A stretch of DNA of 64,000 nucleotides from contig NW_022985068.1 in assembly GCF_010015585.1 (NCBI RefSeq), positions 1,433,406 to 1,497,405 on the forward strand, written 5' to 3'. A model generated the notes under the pieces. The model had not been told where the DNA came from, made no database searches, and worked only from the letters and a program-made list of their open reading frames with translations. The stretch comes from Eremomyces bilateralis CBS 781.70 (lineage: Eukaryota > Ascomycota > Dothideomycetes > Eremomycetales > Eremomycetaceae). Shown here in pieces: positions 47,819 to 60,184 of this stretch. A program made the position numbers and the translations under genes. Position 1 is the stretch's first letter. Each line of letters begins with the position of its first letter.

Positions 47819-48271
47819 CAGGTATGTGACAAAAGGGAATTCTCAGTATACAGAACTTTCTCGTTATTATGTTCCAGAGCCATATTGTCAGTATTGGGTG
47901 TTCAATATTTCCGGTATGGAATATATTATTGACCGGGGCTGGCAGCCGCCGATCTTCGACTCGCCTCGAATTTCATAGGCCCCCACAAGGTCGACTGTTG
48001 AACTGCAAAGCATTACTTATTAATTTTTTAAAGTCAATTGCCGTTATATAAGTACTGATGTAACGATGCCTCAATGCAATCTGTGCTGTATTGCGGCATA
48101 ATTACGCATCGAGATCGGAGCAGAACAGGGCGATGGTATACAACTAGTATTTAACATCAAACTGCCAGTTCGAAAACTGCGATAGACGTCCTGACTTGTT
48201 TCAAGCTCCTTTCTCTTGCGGTTTCTGAGTCACAGCCAGTTCCATTGCAGGGCCTTAGTTAACCTATCAAA

Positions 48272-48886
48272 ATGAAGCCAAGTCTGTTCCCGCTGATCAC
48301 CACGATCTTCGCCCTAGCGCTGGCACAAGTTCCACCAGATGCACAGTGGTATACTCTACGAACAGAAGCGTTCGTTCCAACCTTCATTTACCTCTGGCGT
48401 AGCTAATGAACCCGTCCCAGAGAGGTCAACACCTTGTCGAAGCTCTTCCTCAGCGCCAAAGACGGAAGCGTAGCGGCTTTCGCCGGGACTCGGGAATCGG
48501 CGAACGTTGCCCAGAAGTTCTTCACGACGGCCTACACTGATGCTGGGACATTGTCCTTCCATGCCGGAAACGCGAGCCATCAGCTCGGTCTTTCAGGCAA
48601 GCTTGGCTCGGGGATGCTGGAGCTGGTCGACCTAGTCAATCCGACGGGCAAAACGATCAAACCGGACAATCCTACCATGTGGAGTGTCTTCACAGTCGGG
48701 CAAGGTGGTGTACTTGGTATCAAAGATGGTACCGAAAACACACTGAAGGATAGGACTTGGGTTGCTTGGTTGGAGACAGATGGAACGTATCATGTCGGAC
48801 TCTGGGATGGGGTGACGAAGCAACCGAGGACAACTTCGAATGTCCAGGTGATCGCAGAGAGGGCGCAAGCTCCATTAGGCTCGTGA
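48272..48886 (+). CDS. Small secreted hypothetical protein
   Basis: Two exons, 48272-48345 and 48421-48886. The donor (GTGGTA) is weak, but the join is in phase and avoids a stop, giving 179 residues. The N-terminus MKPSLFPLITTIFALALAQ is a clear signal peptide with likely cleavage after ALA. The mature part is Gly/Thr/Ser-rich with a predicted beta pattern, and has no cysteine after the signal. It resembles secreted fungal proteins with a lectin-like or Ig-like feel, but I recognise no family. Confidence 0.7.
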
Positions 48887-49367
48887 TGTAATAAAGGAAA
48901 TCAGAAGATGGAATTCTGGAGTTTCATGGTCCCGATGTTACCGAATCGTACCATATAGGTCGTGGTTCATCCACCTTGCTCTTTTCTGAAGGCTGGAAGT
49001 AGCGTGAAGGTCTGCATAAAGACAACAAAGAATATAATGAGCCCCAGAACCAAACATATCATTAAATTGGCAATTCATGGGGGATGATGAATAGGAAGTC
49101 GTCGGACAACATCTCACACGTGGACTGGACGGCAGAACAGTAAAGGTGTTAATGGCCGAGAATTTGCCGACCGAACGTCCCCAGAGCATCAAATGCTTGA
49201 AGAATTTCTGGATCAGCTCGACGACATACAATTGAATATCTCGGAGGTGAAACATTTACTCAATTCGAATTCTTATTGGAGGCCATTACGGATGTCTTTC
49301 CTCGCGTGATAGTGCCCTCTCCGAGCCCTCTATCCAAACCATCTATCCCCATCCACCATCCCGAACA

Positions 49368-50233
49368 ATGGCGTCCATCCAAGCCGCCCCAGCTCGAAAA
49401 GCCCTCGTCGGAGTGGTGGTCTCCGCTGGCAAAATGGACAAATGCGTCAAAGTACGCATCCCGAAACAAGTCTGGAATAACAAGATCCGCAAAGTACGCT
49501 CCCTCCGTGCCTCCGTCCTGTCGTCTCGCCGCAACCCCCTCCCATGACCCGAACTAACATCATCCGCTTCCAGTACTTCACCGAACACTACGCCCTCCTC
49601 GTCTCTGACCCCGCCAACTCCACCCGCGCCGGCGACGTCGTACGCATCCGCGACGGCTACCGCCCCGCCACCCGCGCCGCGCGCGTCGCGCACATCGTCA
49701 CTAACGTCATCTCGCCTTTCGGGCCGCCGCTCGGCGACCGGGCGCCGGTGCCGTCGGACGAAGAGCTACGAGGGGAGCGACACGAGAAGAAGGTGCATAA
49801 GGACGAGCGGCAGGCGTTGCGGGGGCGAAAGTTGGCGTTGGAGCGGGTGATGGCGCGGCGGATGGAGGGGGGGATGGAGGGGGAGGGGGAGGATCCGTTG
49901 GGGAAGGCGTTTGCGGAAAGGGAGGCGGTGTTGAAGGAGATGATGGAGAGGGTGACGGGGAGGTTGGAGGGGGAGGGGACTATGGTGGATGAGGAGGTGA
50001 CAAATATGTTGAGGAAGCTGGTCATTGGGAGGAGCGAGGATATTTTGAAAGCGGGGACGGGGACAGCGGAGGCGCCGGATATTGAGGGGCAGATGGGGAG
50101 TATAGCGGCGAAGGCGAAGGGGATGTTGGAGCGGAGGAAACATCTGGAGGCGATTGAGGAGAGGCGGAAGGGGTTGGAAGACAAGCTGCAGACTATGCTG
50201 GATGGCATGCGTGAGCAGATATCGCGGGCTTGA
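49368..50233 (+). CDS. mrps17: Mitochondrial small ribosomal subunit protein uS17m
   Basis: Two exons, 49368-49493 and 49574-50233, 261 residues. The OB-fold core begins at once: KALVGVVVSAGKMDKCVKVRI, then YFTEHYALLVSDPANSTRAGDVVRI. A long C-terminal extension follows (about residues 110-261), rich in Glu/Arg/Lys and predicted helical or coiled coil; this is common in fungal mitochondrial uS17. No classical presequence is visible. Tail to tail with GatB, 121 bp apart. Confidence 0.92.
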
Positions 50234-50354
50234 TTTGAAAGCATTGCTTGGTGTATTATGGGTTTAGCGACTTTGTTCGTATAGGTTGGATTCATGTACG
50301 AGTACGAGTACTAGTTGTGTATAGATGTACAGATATGGTACAAATGGGTATCAC

Positions 50355-52173
50355 TCAGGGGATATTCAACTGCTCTCTAACAATTCCCGCGGCTTTCTGC
50401 GCGTCAACCCGCCCCTCTTCGGCACCACGGATCATCTGGCCGACAAGCCACATCACCTTCGATTTCCCGGCTTGGGGATCGCGTAGGATGACACGCACTG
50501 TGTCTTGATTGTTGTCCAGGACCGTCTTCACCATCGCGTGGTACTCCTCATCAGACATGGGCTTCACCGCTAGGTTATCCTGTTCAATGATTTCTTCCGC
50601 AGTCCTTGAATCGCCATGGAAGAGGTTCGCTAGCAGTTGCTTTGCTGTCTTTCCTGTTACTCTCTTCCGAAGCACGTTCAGAATTACCGATGCAAGGGTA
50701 TCAGGGCGCACACGGCTCGCATCCCATGGCTCTTCCGATTGAGAGAAAAGTCCGCCGAGCTCATGAAGTAGCCAATTTCCAGCCGTCCGCCCATAAGGCA
50801 TGGAGGCCCTCTCGGAGTCGGAGAGTTCAGACTCGAGGGTTTGGACAACTTCCATGTAATAATCCAACCGTTCACCCTCGTCCAAGTTGTGGACGGTCTT
50901 CGCATCTTTGATGGAGAGTCCATACGGAGTCTTCAGGGTCAGAAGACTAAAGGCGTCGTCCGGCAACAACGGCATCGTGGCGTGAATATGCTCGACGAGA
51001 TCCTCTCCAATGATTACCGGCGCAATATCCGGATCCGGCATGTATCGGTAGTCGATCTCTCCTTCCTTTCCGCGTAGGGATCGGGTCTCTGTGCCGCCTA
51101 TTGTCCATCCTCTCGTCTCGCCTTCAATGACCCCTCCAGACTCGAGAATTTGGATCTGGCGGTTCCGTTCAGCAATAATGGAGTCTTCCACAGCTTTGAA
51201 ACTGCTCAGATTCTTGATTTCGGTCCTTTGCCCGAGTCCAGACACGCCGTGGTATTGGTGTCCAGTCCCACTGTCGACCTCTGTTCCTCGCTTCCGAATC
51301 GACACGTTAACATCAGCACGCATTCCCCCCAGTTCCATACCGGCATTCAGCGCATTGATGCTCTCAAGGATGCTCTGGATTTTGCGCACGCATGCTGCCG
51401 CCGTGGCCGGGGAATGAATCTGTGGAAGCGTGATAATCTCGATCAGAGGATGGGATACTCGGTTGAAGTCGAGGAGATAGGTGTCGTTGCCCTGGAGGAT
51501 GGTCTTGGCCGTATCTTGCTCCATTTGAATCTGTTTGATCCCAACTGTAACCGAGTTCCCATCTTCTGGTGCGATGCCATCGTGTGGGTACAGGACGATG
51601 TGCCCATCCTTCGCGAACGGCTCTATTTGGCATTCGTTAGCCGTGAAACCGACTTGTAGCCTTTTCAGACTCCATACCATAATATTGCGTGATCTGATAG
51701 CCAGCTGGTTGATCCTGATAAAAGTAATGCTTCCGATCAAAAGTACTGGATCTCTGGATCTGGCAATTAAACGCAATGGCGGCACGAATCGCAGGTATCA
51801 ACGTGGCCCCTTGGAAATGCGGTTGCGTCCCCGGGAACGCAAGATCGAAAAGGGCCACATGGCTGTTAGGAGGCTCATTGACGGAGGTTGCAGCTTCGGA
51901 GAAGAGTTTCTTCGCCGTATTGAGCTCGGCATGAACCTCTATGCCAGCGGTCAGCTCCCATTGGTCTAATGATGCTGCAATTCCATCAGGAGCCTTTTGC
52001 TTGCGACTTGTCTTCGAGCGTTTTGCTTCATCCTTCAGACGCTTTCGGAACGGTACAGATATCGGTGCCGACTCGGTGGAGTAGAAACGCCAGATCTGTG
52101 GCAGTCGTGTCGCGGTTCGGGGTGAACCGACCAGCAAGACTTGACTGAATGGCCTCCATCCTGACCGGATCAT
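50355..52173 (-). CDS. gatB: Mitochondrial glutamyl-tRNA(Gln) amidotransferase subunit B
   Basis: Converts mischarged Glu-tRNA(Gln) to Gln-tRNA(Gln) in mitochondria together with GatA (and GatF in yeasts). Exon 1 is 52173-51678 and exon 2 51622-50355, in phase, 587 residues. The presequence ends around RFYSTES. The body begins [21 protein letters not shown]. The conserved [21 protein letters not shown] is rebuilt exactly across the intron. Other signatures are [12 protein letters not shown] and ELGGLF, with the GatB/Yqey tail domain from about 420 on. Confidence 0.95.
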
Positions 52174-52905
52174 GGCCGTAGTGAGAAGGTCCGTCAGTCT
52201 CGATTCTTTAGGCCATTGAGCGCATCATCAATTGTTCTCTTCAGAGCCGTACCGATGATGCGTACCCACTTCTGTAGCGGACGTTGAAAGTTTACCAGAC
52301 TGCGCATGTGGCGTGATCAGTCCGCCGAACATGGAGATGCCGATATCTTTATCCGCCGGAATTGTTCTCTGCCAGCTCAACATCAACCCATACCAAGCCA
52401 CATCTACTACGGAGTATACTGTGGCAATATTAATGAGGTTCTGTTTTAGTCAATTGATGCATTGATACCATTCTCACAGCTTCGGATATTGGGCGAGAGC
52501 ATGAGAGGACTAGCTTTTAAGCCGTTACTTTCCGACAGCTTGGATACCCTGAACACCGAGATCCCCAAACCCCCCAGATTTTGTCATGGAATGGTTCCGC
52601 GCTGTGGCGCTTAACCAGGGTTCATTCCCTTGAAAGTTGAAACGCGACCCTTCGTAGTTGCCGACCTTGCGGGCCGATGTGGGAGTTGTGGAGAGGCGCT
52701 GGTTCTATTCCGACAGCCGCCTATTCAGATTCAAGTTATTATTGTTCTCTCCGTTGTCATTATCTCTCCTCGTGTCTAACGGTCCTTCCGTTTCCTACCT
52801 TCTCATTAACTTTTGCGTACCAAGTCTGATTGTCCGTTGTATATTCGTAGCGCAGCAGAAGTCCGTTAGTTCGATATCACATTGAGTCCTTCTCCGTGAT
52901 CCACG
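52174..52905. other. Divergent promoter region of GatB and the CoA transferase
   Basis: About 730 bp separate the two starts, and both products are mitochondrial. No gene supported inside. Confidence 0.45.
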
Positions 52906-54587
52906 ATGCCGTCGTCAATAGCGCTCTGTCTGAGGACAGCAGGGACATTCGCTCGATCCTCGCCTAAGGTAAGTCTGATCGTCGGCTGATCTCGAATGGC
53001 TCATCTCGAGATCGCGAGATCTGCACCTTTCACGCATCTAATGCATCCACAGACTCATGTCCTCCTTGCCCGAACATTCACAACCACCCTCCGCCGCAGC
53101 AAAATCAACAAAGTCTTCCCTTCCGCCTCCGAAGCCATCGCCGACTTGCCCTCAAACTCCACCGTGCTATGTGGAGGGTTTGGCCTATGCGGTGTCCCCG
53201 ATACTCTCATCAACGCCGTGAAAAACAATCCCCAAATAACCGGCCTGACAGCCGTGTCAAACAATGCCGGTGTTGTTGGATCGGGACTGGGCCTTCTGCT
53301 TGCTAGCAAACAGATCAAGAAGATGATTGCTAGCTACGTTGGGGAGAACAAGCTCTTCGAGAAAATGTACTTGACAGGGGAGGTAGAACTCGAGTTGACG
53401 CCGCAAGGCACACTTGCAGAGCGGTGTAGATCTGGTGGTGCAGGCATCCCGGCTTTCTATACCCCCGCGGCATTTGGTACGGTTGTGCAGACCGGCGAAT
53501 TGCCACTACGGCACACAGCGGATGGAAAGGTAGCAGAATATGGCCCGGCTCGGGACGTAAAGGTGTTCAATGGAAAGAGCTACGTCATGGAGGAATCCAT
53601 CAAGGGGGACTACGCTTTTGTGAAGGCATGGAAAGCGGATCGGTTAGGAAACCTCATGTTTCGATACGCTGCCAATAACTTCAATGGAGCCATGGCCCGG
53701 AACGCCAGGGTTACCGTTGTAGAGGCCGAACACATTGTCGAAGTGGGCGAGATTGACCCCCTCTCCGTCCATGTGCCTGGTATCTACGTCGACCGCGTCA
53801 TTCAAAGCACGGAGGAGAAGAAGATCGAGAAGGTGATCAACGCTAAAGACCCAGGTGAGACGCTCGGTGCCGGCGAGACCGCCAGCAAGCGAGAACGCAT
53901 TGTCAGGAGAGCTGCGAAAGAGTTCAAGAACGGCATGTACGCTAATCTGGGCATCGGTATGCCTATGCTTGCTCCGAGCTTCGTCGATCCCGATGTCGAG
54001 GTGCAATTACAATCCGAAAACGGCATCCTAGGACTGGGACCATACCCCCAGAACGGAGCAGAGGATCCCGATGTTATCAATGCTGGCAAAGAGACTGTGA
54101 CGCTACTCCCTGGTTCCGCTACGTTCGGCAGCGAGGAGTCATTCGGCATGATCCGGGCTGGCAAGATCAACCTGACCATCCTCGGGGCCATGCAGGTTAG
54201 CGCACGAGGAGACCTGGCCAACTGGATGTTGCCGGGTAAGATCAAGGGCTTTGGTGGCGCGATGGATCTCGTGTCCAACCCCCAGAAAACTAAAGTCGTT
54301 GTGACGATGGAACACACGGATAAGAAGGGACGACCGAAGATATTGAAGCAGTGCGAGTTCCCGCTGACCGGCAAGGCTTGTGTGTCGAGGATCATTACCG
54401 ACTTGGTGAGTCCACCGTTGCGGATACTGTTTTGAATGTGTGCTGACATGCTTAGTGTGTGTTCGATGTTGACTTCGCGGAGGGATTGACTCTCATTGAG
54501 CTGGCTGATGGCGTAACGGTTGATGAAATCCAGGCAAAGACAGAGGCGCCGTTCCGGGTTGCCGGTGAAGTTAAGCCAATGTTGTAA
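52906..54587 (+). CDS. Succinyl-CoA:3-ketoacid CoA transferase, mitochondrial
   Basis: Moves CoA between succinyl-CoA and acetoacetate or related acids. Three exons, 52906-52968, 53053-54405 and 54456-54587, in phase, 515 residues. The start [21 protein letters not shown] is a plausible mitochondrial presequence. The alpha half carries [16 protein letters not shown]. The beta half carries the [12 protein letters not shown] motif with the catalytic Glu at about residue 343, and [17 protein letters not shown]. The join that rebuilds CVFDVDF at the third exon is clean. Some fungal members prefer propionyl- or acetyl-CoA, so substrate choice is inferred. Confidence 0.94.
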
Positions 54588-54996
54588 GAGTTCCACGCTT
54601 TGGGATCATTGAGCATCTTTTCTTGGCCCGCTTCAGGCTCCCTAATGGGGCTTGATCGGACGGCCGATATTAGAGAAGCCACCGCTACCAAGCGGACTAC
54701 ATTGGTGATCATAAGTTCGTATAGAACTCGTGGTCCCAGCCCACCTGTCACGAATCGGACGAGACCGACTTCGGCCATATATTGGAGCCCTAGTTGTAAA
54801 CCAAAATCATATGCGGAGTTATATTGCATAAAGAACGTTCATCACTTTTCATTCGATGGGCAATTTTGTTGTTTGATTTGCTTGCATGGTTATTTGTCGT
54901 TTAATGACTATCAATAATCTGTCCATGCTCCCAATCGACCTGGTATCTCCTTTTCAGTCGATGGCGAATATCTTCACCATTTCGTTACAAACACGC

Positions 54997-55723
54997 TTAC
55001 TTTCCGATCCTCTGTCGCAGGAACTGGACAGCAGCATTGACGTCGCTACCATATGCCAAGTGGCCAGCCGTGACGGAGAGTCCCGCGCCACAAACACCAT
55101 CATCCGATCTGCAGAAGATCTTCACCGCCTCTTTAGGGTAATTGGGAATCTGGCCTTTGTCCTCCTGGTTGCGGGTGTCGCCATAGAGCACACCACCCAC
55201 GACCTTCTCCTTGAGGCCCGCCTCAAGAGACGACACCGCACCGTGCATGACGGCGGCGCCTTGGCTGGATGCCAGTTAGCATTCGCGAAACGTGTAGATT
55301 TCGAGGGGACTTACCTGTAGCCACCGAAGACGATCTTTGCGTCCGGGCATTTCTTCGCCGCGTTGCTGAACGTCTTCTTGGCCTCATTGATCGCCGCCTG
55401 CGTCGTTCCGAGGGTGGACACGTTGTCCATGATGCTGGCCGTATACGCGCCTCCGACACCCTGGCAGGCGACGCCACCTCCCTTCTTCAGAGCAGTGCAC
55501 GTTTGAGGTCCAACGAGGTACCCCTGAGGACTCTGTTAGCGGAGTATATCATAGGAGCATTAAGGACCCTCACCATGTTCCCTGGCTCGGTCGAGCCACG
55601 AGCGAAGACGAAGATGACGGGCTGGCAGCCCTTGCTCAGGTCGTTCGACGTCTGTTGAGGTGCTGGGGCTGGAGCCGCCATGGCAAGGCCGGCGACGGCC
55701 AGGATAGAAGTCGACAGCTTCAT
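54997..55723 (-). CDS. Cutinase (CE5), secreted
   Basis: Three exons, 55723-55574, 55523-55315 and 55264-54997, in phase, 208 residues. Signal peptide MKLSTSILAVAGLAMAAPAPAP, then the classic cutinase body: VIFVFARGSTEPGNMGYLVGP, serine elbow GYSQGA (Ser120, with its codon split by an intron), acid in CRSDDGVC (Asp175) and His in AGHLAYG (His188). Two Cys pairs are placed for the family disulfides. Probably extracellular hydrolysis of plant cutin or other polyesters. It differs clearly from the longer CE5 member at 40.6-41.4 kb, so the two are not a recent duplicate pair. Confidence 0.94.
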
Positions 55724-58700
55724 GTTAGCGGCAGTGTCTTGAAAGGATCGGTAAGAATGGCCAATGGAAGAAGGGATGACTGTGTTCCGATGGAAAGAAA
55801 CAGGAGTCGTTCACGGCTTTCGGCTCGACCTTATATTCTTTTCTCAGCGGGCCATCTAAACTAAGCAATATAATAGAGACGTATACGACTCTCGGTCGTT
55901 ATCCTCTTCTGGATGATATGCGGGGATATTTGGGGAATATCCATAACAATGGTTGAACATTATCTCGTCAGTCATATCCCACGCCCCTCGGTGGTGAAAC
56001 TTTGCACAAGCTTGAACAATATCCGTTTCCCGATTCGGCTGCGGAAAGTCTGGGGTTATGATCCCACCAACCAGGCACCAGCCTGGAATTGAACCCAGTC
56101 ATAGCAGGATGCTCTTATTCGTGAATACTGGGCGAGAGTATGGAACACAAGCATAATGCAGGGCCATCCTCGGTCGGGGTCTGGGCTCCGGCCTAGCGTT
56201 TGAGAAATATAATATATCTCTAGAAATATGGAGAATTAGTGACCACCTGCTGACCACCAGAGTTCCTAGACAGATCACCGATGGCGGTCAATGTTTCTTC
56301 CGATTGTTTCGCTTAGTCTAGATCGGGATGGTTTGGATTGTACCAAGAGCGACAAGCTATGCGATTGGCCGCGTCATCATAGTTCATCCCCGGTTTCAGG
56401 ATACTCCTCATGAAACAGAAAGCAGAGATCCCTGGAGATCTGGGGAATCCTCGTGCACGTGGGACATAATATGATACACTTCCGGAAAGTTTATCATCAA
56501 ATTCATCATTAAGTTTACTTGAGGATGAATTCATCCTCTAGATCAGATGATACTCATCCTACTTACCGATGGGCGTCGAGTGGCGCTTCCGTTACCTTGA
56601 AGGAATATGGATAAAGAATTTACGACTTCAATTCTCTTGAAACGAAGCATCGAGGAAGATACCAATGGGCAGGTTAGGATCCACATCAGCGATCTGGTAG
56701 CTCCGTTCTCGACGGAAGAGGCCCGCAATTGACTGCCGACTGATCCCACTGGTTGAGCGATAGTACTTTACCTGGAAACAAGCTTTCTTGTCGCTCCGCT
56801 TGACTCGTTCCTAAAGAGAAAATCTTGAACGCCACCAGTACTCGCTCTCGTTTACTGATATATTATATGGAAAACCGTTCAGTATTGAGATCGGGCATGA
56901 ACATGGCAATATGGGGAAGGAGCTTAGAAATGAGTTTAAGCATTAACTCTACGATGGACCATTGCATTGGCGGGGTTGGGGGCATGCTGTATTGTGTGAT
57001 TGAGCATTAATGAGGCATCTTCCTCCGATATTGGTCGTAGGAAACGGGACTGAGAGGATATTTTTGGATCAATTCATACGCGTACGTAACGGTGAGGGGT
57101 CCCCGTGGCGGAATCATAGCACAATTTCAAGGTTGTTCGATTTGATACCCAGCCTTCGTTGTTCGTAGTTCGTTCCCACCTCCTAGATCGCTGATCCGCA
57201 GCGCTAACAACAAGAACAGTTCCATCCTAATTGAAAAATGGAACCAAACCCTCTTGGATCCTGGACAAGTTCTGGCAGTATCAACCCTAGGATCGTTCAG
57301 GAACGTCGAACGGAAAAGCAATGCACTTGGCAATCGAATTTCCTTTCCTCTAGATCACGTTGTGCACTTTCCGCTGGATACAGACTACAGTTACGGACTT
57401 ATAGACACAGTATGTTCACTCACTGATACGATTGCCCCGAAGACGGGAGAAAAGGCAGATACATCAGAGCATGTGGCGTACAATGTTTTTGTTCTCTATA
57501 TGCCGCTTCCTGCTATTCTACGATAGAATAGGAACTCGTGAAGCGCCTGCAGCACTTAAGACAGTTTTTTCTATGTCGACGTGGAGCGAATTTGGAGCGA
57601 TATAGCCAGCAAAGAAACAGCAAGTATTTCCAGCCAGAGGCCATCGATGAACGGTATCTGTGGTCGTCAATCCACATCCGAGCAGCCTTTCTTTACTGAA
57701 GAAAGGGATATTTCATCGGTGTAAAGTCTAGAAAGTTGGTATTAACATTCCTCTAGAGAAAATCGTATAGGATCTCTCTATAAATCGTATTCTCAACGCT
57801 TCCAGATTGTTAACGTCTTCCTTTCTAGAGTCTCAATTTATGGAGTCCAACCGTGTCATGATCGATTCATCATGCCTCTACTAATTCTTCTTTAGCTCAG
57901 CGCAGCTCTTAGAAACGAAGTCTCTGCTACCGTGAGCGTGTCACCACTGATTCGAGCGGGGCAAACCAAGTTATCGGAACGTTTGGAGACTATTCTGTGG
58001 TATCCCCGGCGTAAGAATGAGGAATGAAACGATCGGGTTCATGACCAAAGGAGGAATACGGGTGGAAAGGAAAATCTTTGAGGATAACGAAGCGGTCATT
58101 CTCTACGGCGACACCGTCCAGGACATCTTCTAGTACCTTAAACAGCGGAACCCAAGCTTTTTCACCGTCACTGGGGTGTCTTCCATTCCGGTTGTCGATG
58201 AATAAATGAGCACCCAGGTATGTTCGGAGTTCGAAGCGATGAACCGCTCTTCAGTCGAAAAATTGGAATAGGCTAACGCCGAAGCGATGCAGGAAGATTG
58301 GGCGCCCAATTGCGGCAAGGGAACTCCACCCAGTGTACACAGTGAGGAAACAACTCTTCCTATGAGGAAGCCGTGGAATGCCTCAGAAGCAAGGGGACCG
58401 ACGTCTGGATGTCCGAAGGCACAAAGGGATGTGCTATAAGATTAGCTGTTCCATATCCGCAGCGGTCTATATGTGCAACGATAAGCCCGAGGCGTAGCTC
58501 GTTCCGACGCGGATGCTGGGGAACATGCGTCAGCAGTTCCTTAATGCTTGCTGTTGTCTGTGGAGGTATGAAATGCAGAAATGGATGGCGGGAGCCATCT
58601 ATGAAGACTCGTGGAAGCTCTTCCTTGCGGAATGTGGCGAGTGGGACGGGACGAAAGGGGGTTGCTGATGCATTGCTGAGGCAAATTCATCAACGGCGCA

Positions 58701-59256
58701 TACGGCGATTAAGACTCCTCGGAGGGTTGCGATATGTGAGAGTTGAACCACCTGGGTCGTCTCTGGCTGCAGAGTCACTGATGTATGCAAGGAAAGGATC
58801 GTAAAATTCGGCGCCATCGCCCCAATAATATTCTGATACGGTGAGGGCATTACTCTCAATGCATAGACATAGCGATGCCATTCAATTCGGAAGTGTACTT
58901 TATCCTCCAAAGACGACATGTTCCTAAGAGGTCTTCCGTACTGTGCGCCGATGGCCTGTGACAATTGTTCTTCCGATTGTCGACAGAATTATACCGAGTA
59001 GGTTTTCTGCTCGATCAAATCCTCAACTGTTCGACAGCCGCCGGCATTCCGCGGCCTGCCTGGCTTATGTAGTTGTGATCCAGATCAATCGAGGAAGCAG
59101 TCCGCGTAGCTCAATATGAGCGGAGATAAGGGTCGGCGGATGGTATCTCAGCTTTGCAAGGCGAGATACTAACTCTCGCCTCCAAGAGAATCGGCTTTTG
59201 GTCCGAATTCGAGCGATAATCAACTTGAGGGCTGTCCGCAAGTATGCTCCAGTGCC
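55724..59256. other. Gene-poor 3.5-kb region
   Basis: No gene supported. The sequence is more AT-rich than the flanks, and open frames are short and lack natural composition. A minus-strand stretch starting MSSLEDKVHFRIEWHRYVYAL (58919 downward) is the most protein-like piece but is too short to judge. The left end holds the cutinase promoter. A T-arm-like sequence lies near 56088-56105 (see rejected items). Confidence 0.45.
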
Positions 59257-59877
59257 TCATAGCAGTTCAAAGTCGTCAAGCTTATCGCGATACTGCATGA
59301 TGTTCCTCTTGATCTTGGATGAATCGACCCAGGTGACGAAGTCCTCCATGTTCCTGGCGAGAGTTAGAATGAACTGGCGCGGAAATGTAGCGCCTGGAAG
59401 CAAAACTTACCTCGTCACGAGAAACGCAGGGTCAGTCACAACTTCAGTTCCAACACGAACATGTCCTTGCTCGATGAACTTCACCGCAGCCTGTACCGTA
59501 TCCGCCATCCTCAGCCGTGTCATCACCACGCCCAATCTTCTCCTTGCCATCGCGCTAACTGTGACCTTGTGCTCGACATCGCTGAGTTTGCCCTTGCCAC
59601 TCCCGCCGGTGCTTAATATCCCCGTATCGAATAGTTTCTCTAACATGAGATCTTCATAGCGGATCCGGACCGGGTCATCGGGTGGGAGCAGAGTCAGCTT
59701 ATGGGCAAGTTGTCGTAATGAGCCGCATAATCGGTTGTACGCGGTGTAGTCGGAAGGTTTTTGGATGCAGTATCGTCGGCAAACGGCAGCGTCGCGATGG
59801 TCGTTGTCGCCCTTGTAGGTGACGAGGTCGACTTTGCGGAGGAGCCTCTGCTCATGATGCTTCAATTTTCGAACCAT
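59257..59877 (-). CDS. imp3: U3 snoRNP protein IMP3
   Basis: Small-subunit processome component that helps U3 base-pair with pre-rRNA; nucleolar. Two exons, 59877-59411 and 59353-59257, in phase, 187 residues. The start [18 protein letters not shown] and [19 protein letters not shown] are family signatures. The S4 RNA-binding domain occupies about 105-165. The end [31 protein letters not shown] is highly conserved. Confidence 0.96.
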
Positions 59878-60013
59878 GTTTGTATCAAGTCAGCTCTTTT
59901 AACCGCTGCTGTTTTGGCTCGAACCGACATATACAATGTCTTTTCAATCCATCACGATCAAATTCAAAGTCGAATGGAATCGAGGGAGCTCCGAAGCGAA
60001 AATTTTATTCCGA

Positions 60014-60018
60014 CCAAT
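60014..60018 (+). promoter_or_regulatory. CCAAT box in the IMP3/HIS7 divergent promoter
   Basis: CCAAT in the 307 bp between the two starts, about 170 bp before HIS7. This is the consensus of the HAP/CBC complex; use here is inferred. Confidence 0.4.
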
Positions 60019-60081
60019 CACATCAAGCGTGGTGCTCCATTAGAGTACTCTAGAGGTATCAAATCGATGAGACGACCCGAA

Positions 60082-60090
60082 ATGACTCAC
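60082..60090 (+). promoter_or_regulatory. Gcn4/CpcA-type site (TGACTCA) upstream of HIS7
   Basis: ATGACTCAC lies 95 bp before the HIS7 start and matches the general amino-acid control element ATGASTCAT at eight of nine positions. HIS genes are classic targets of this control, so the site is probably functional. Confidence 0.7.
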
Positions 60091-60184
60091 GAATATCGGC
60101 ATCGAGCACCCTTTTCTTCTTTCCCTGCTGGATTGAACATATAACTTTCGAATTCAATTGGGGAATTGAATTTGGCTGATAAAA

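Noticed and set aside
56060-56110. tRNA-like T-arm (minus strand, CTGGGTTCAATTCCAG)
   Set aside because: The T-arm and a B-box-like motif are present, but no pairing acceptor stem, D arm or anticodon arm could be drawn. It may be a tRNA-derived relic or chance.
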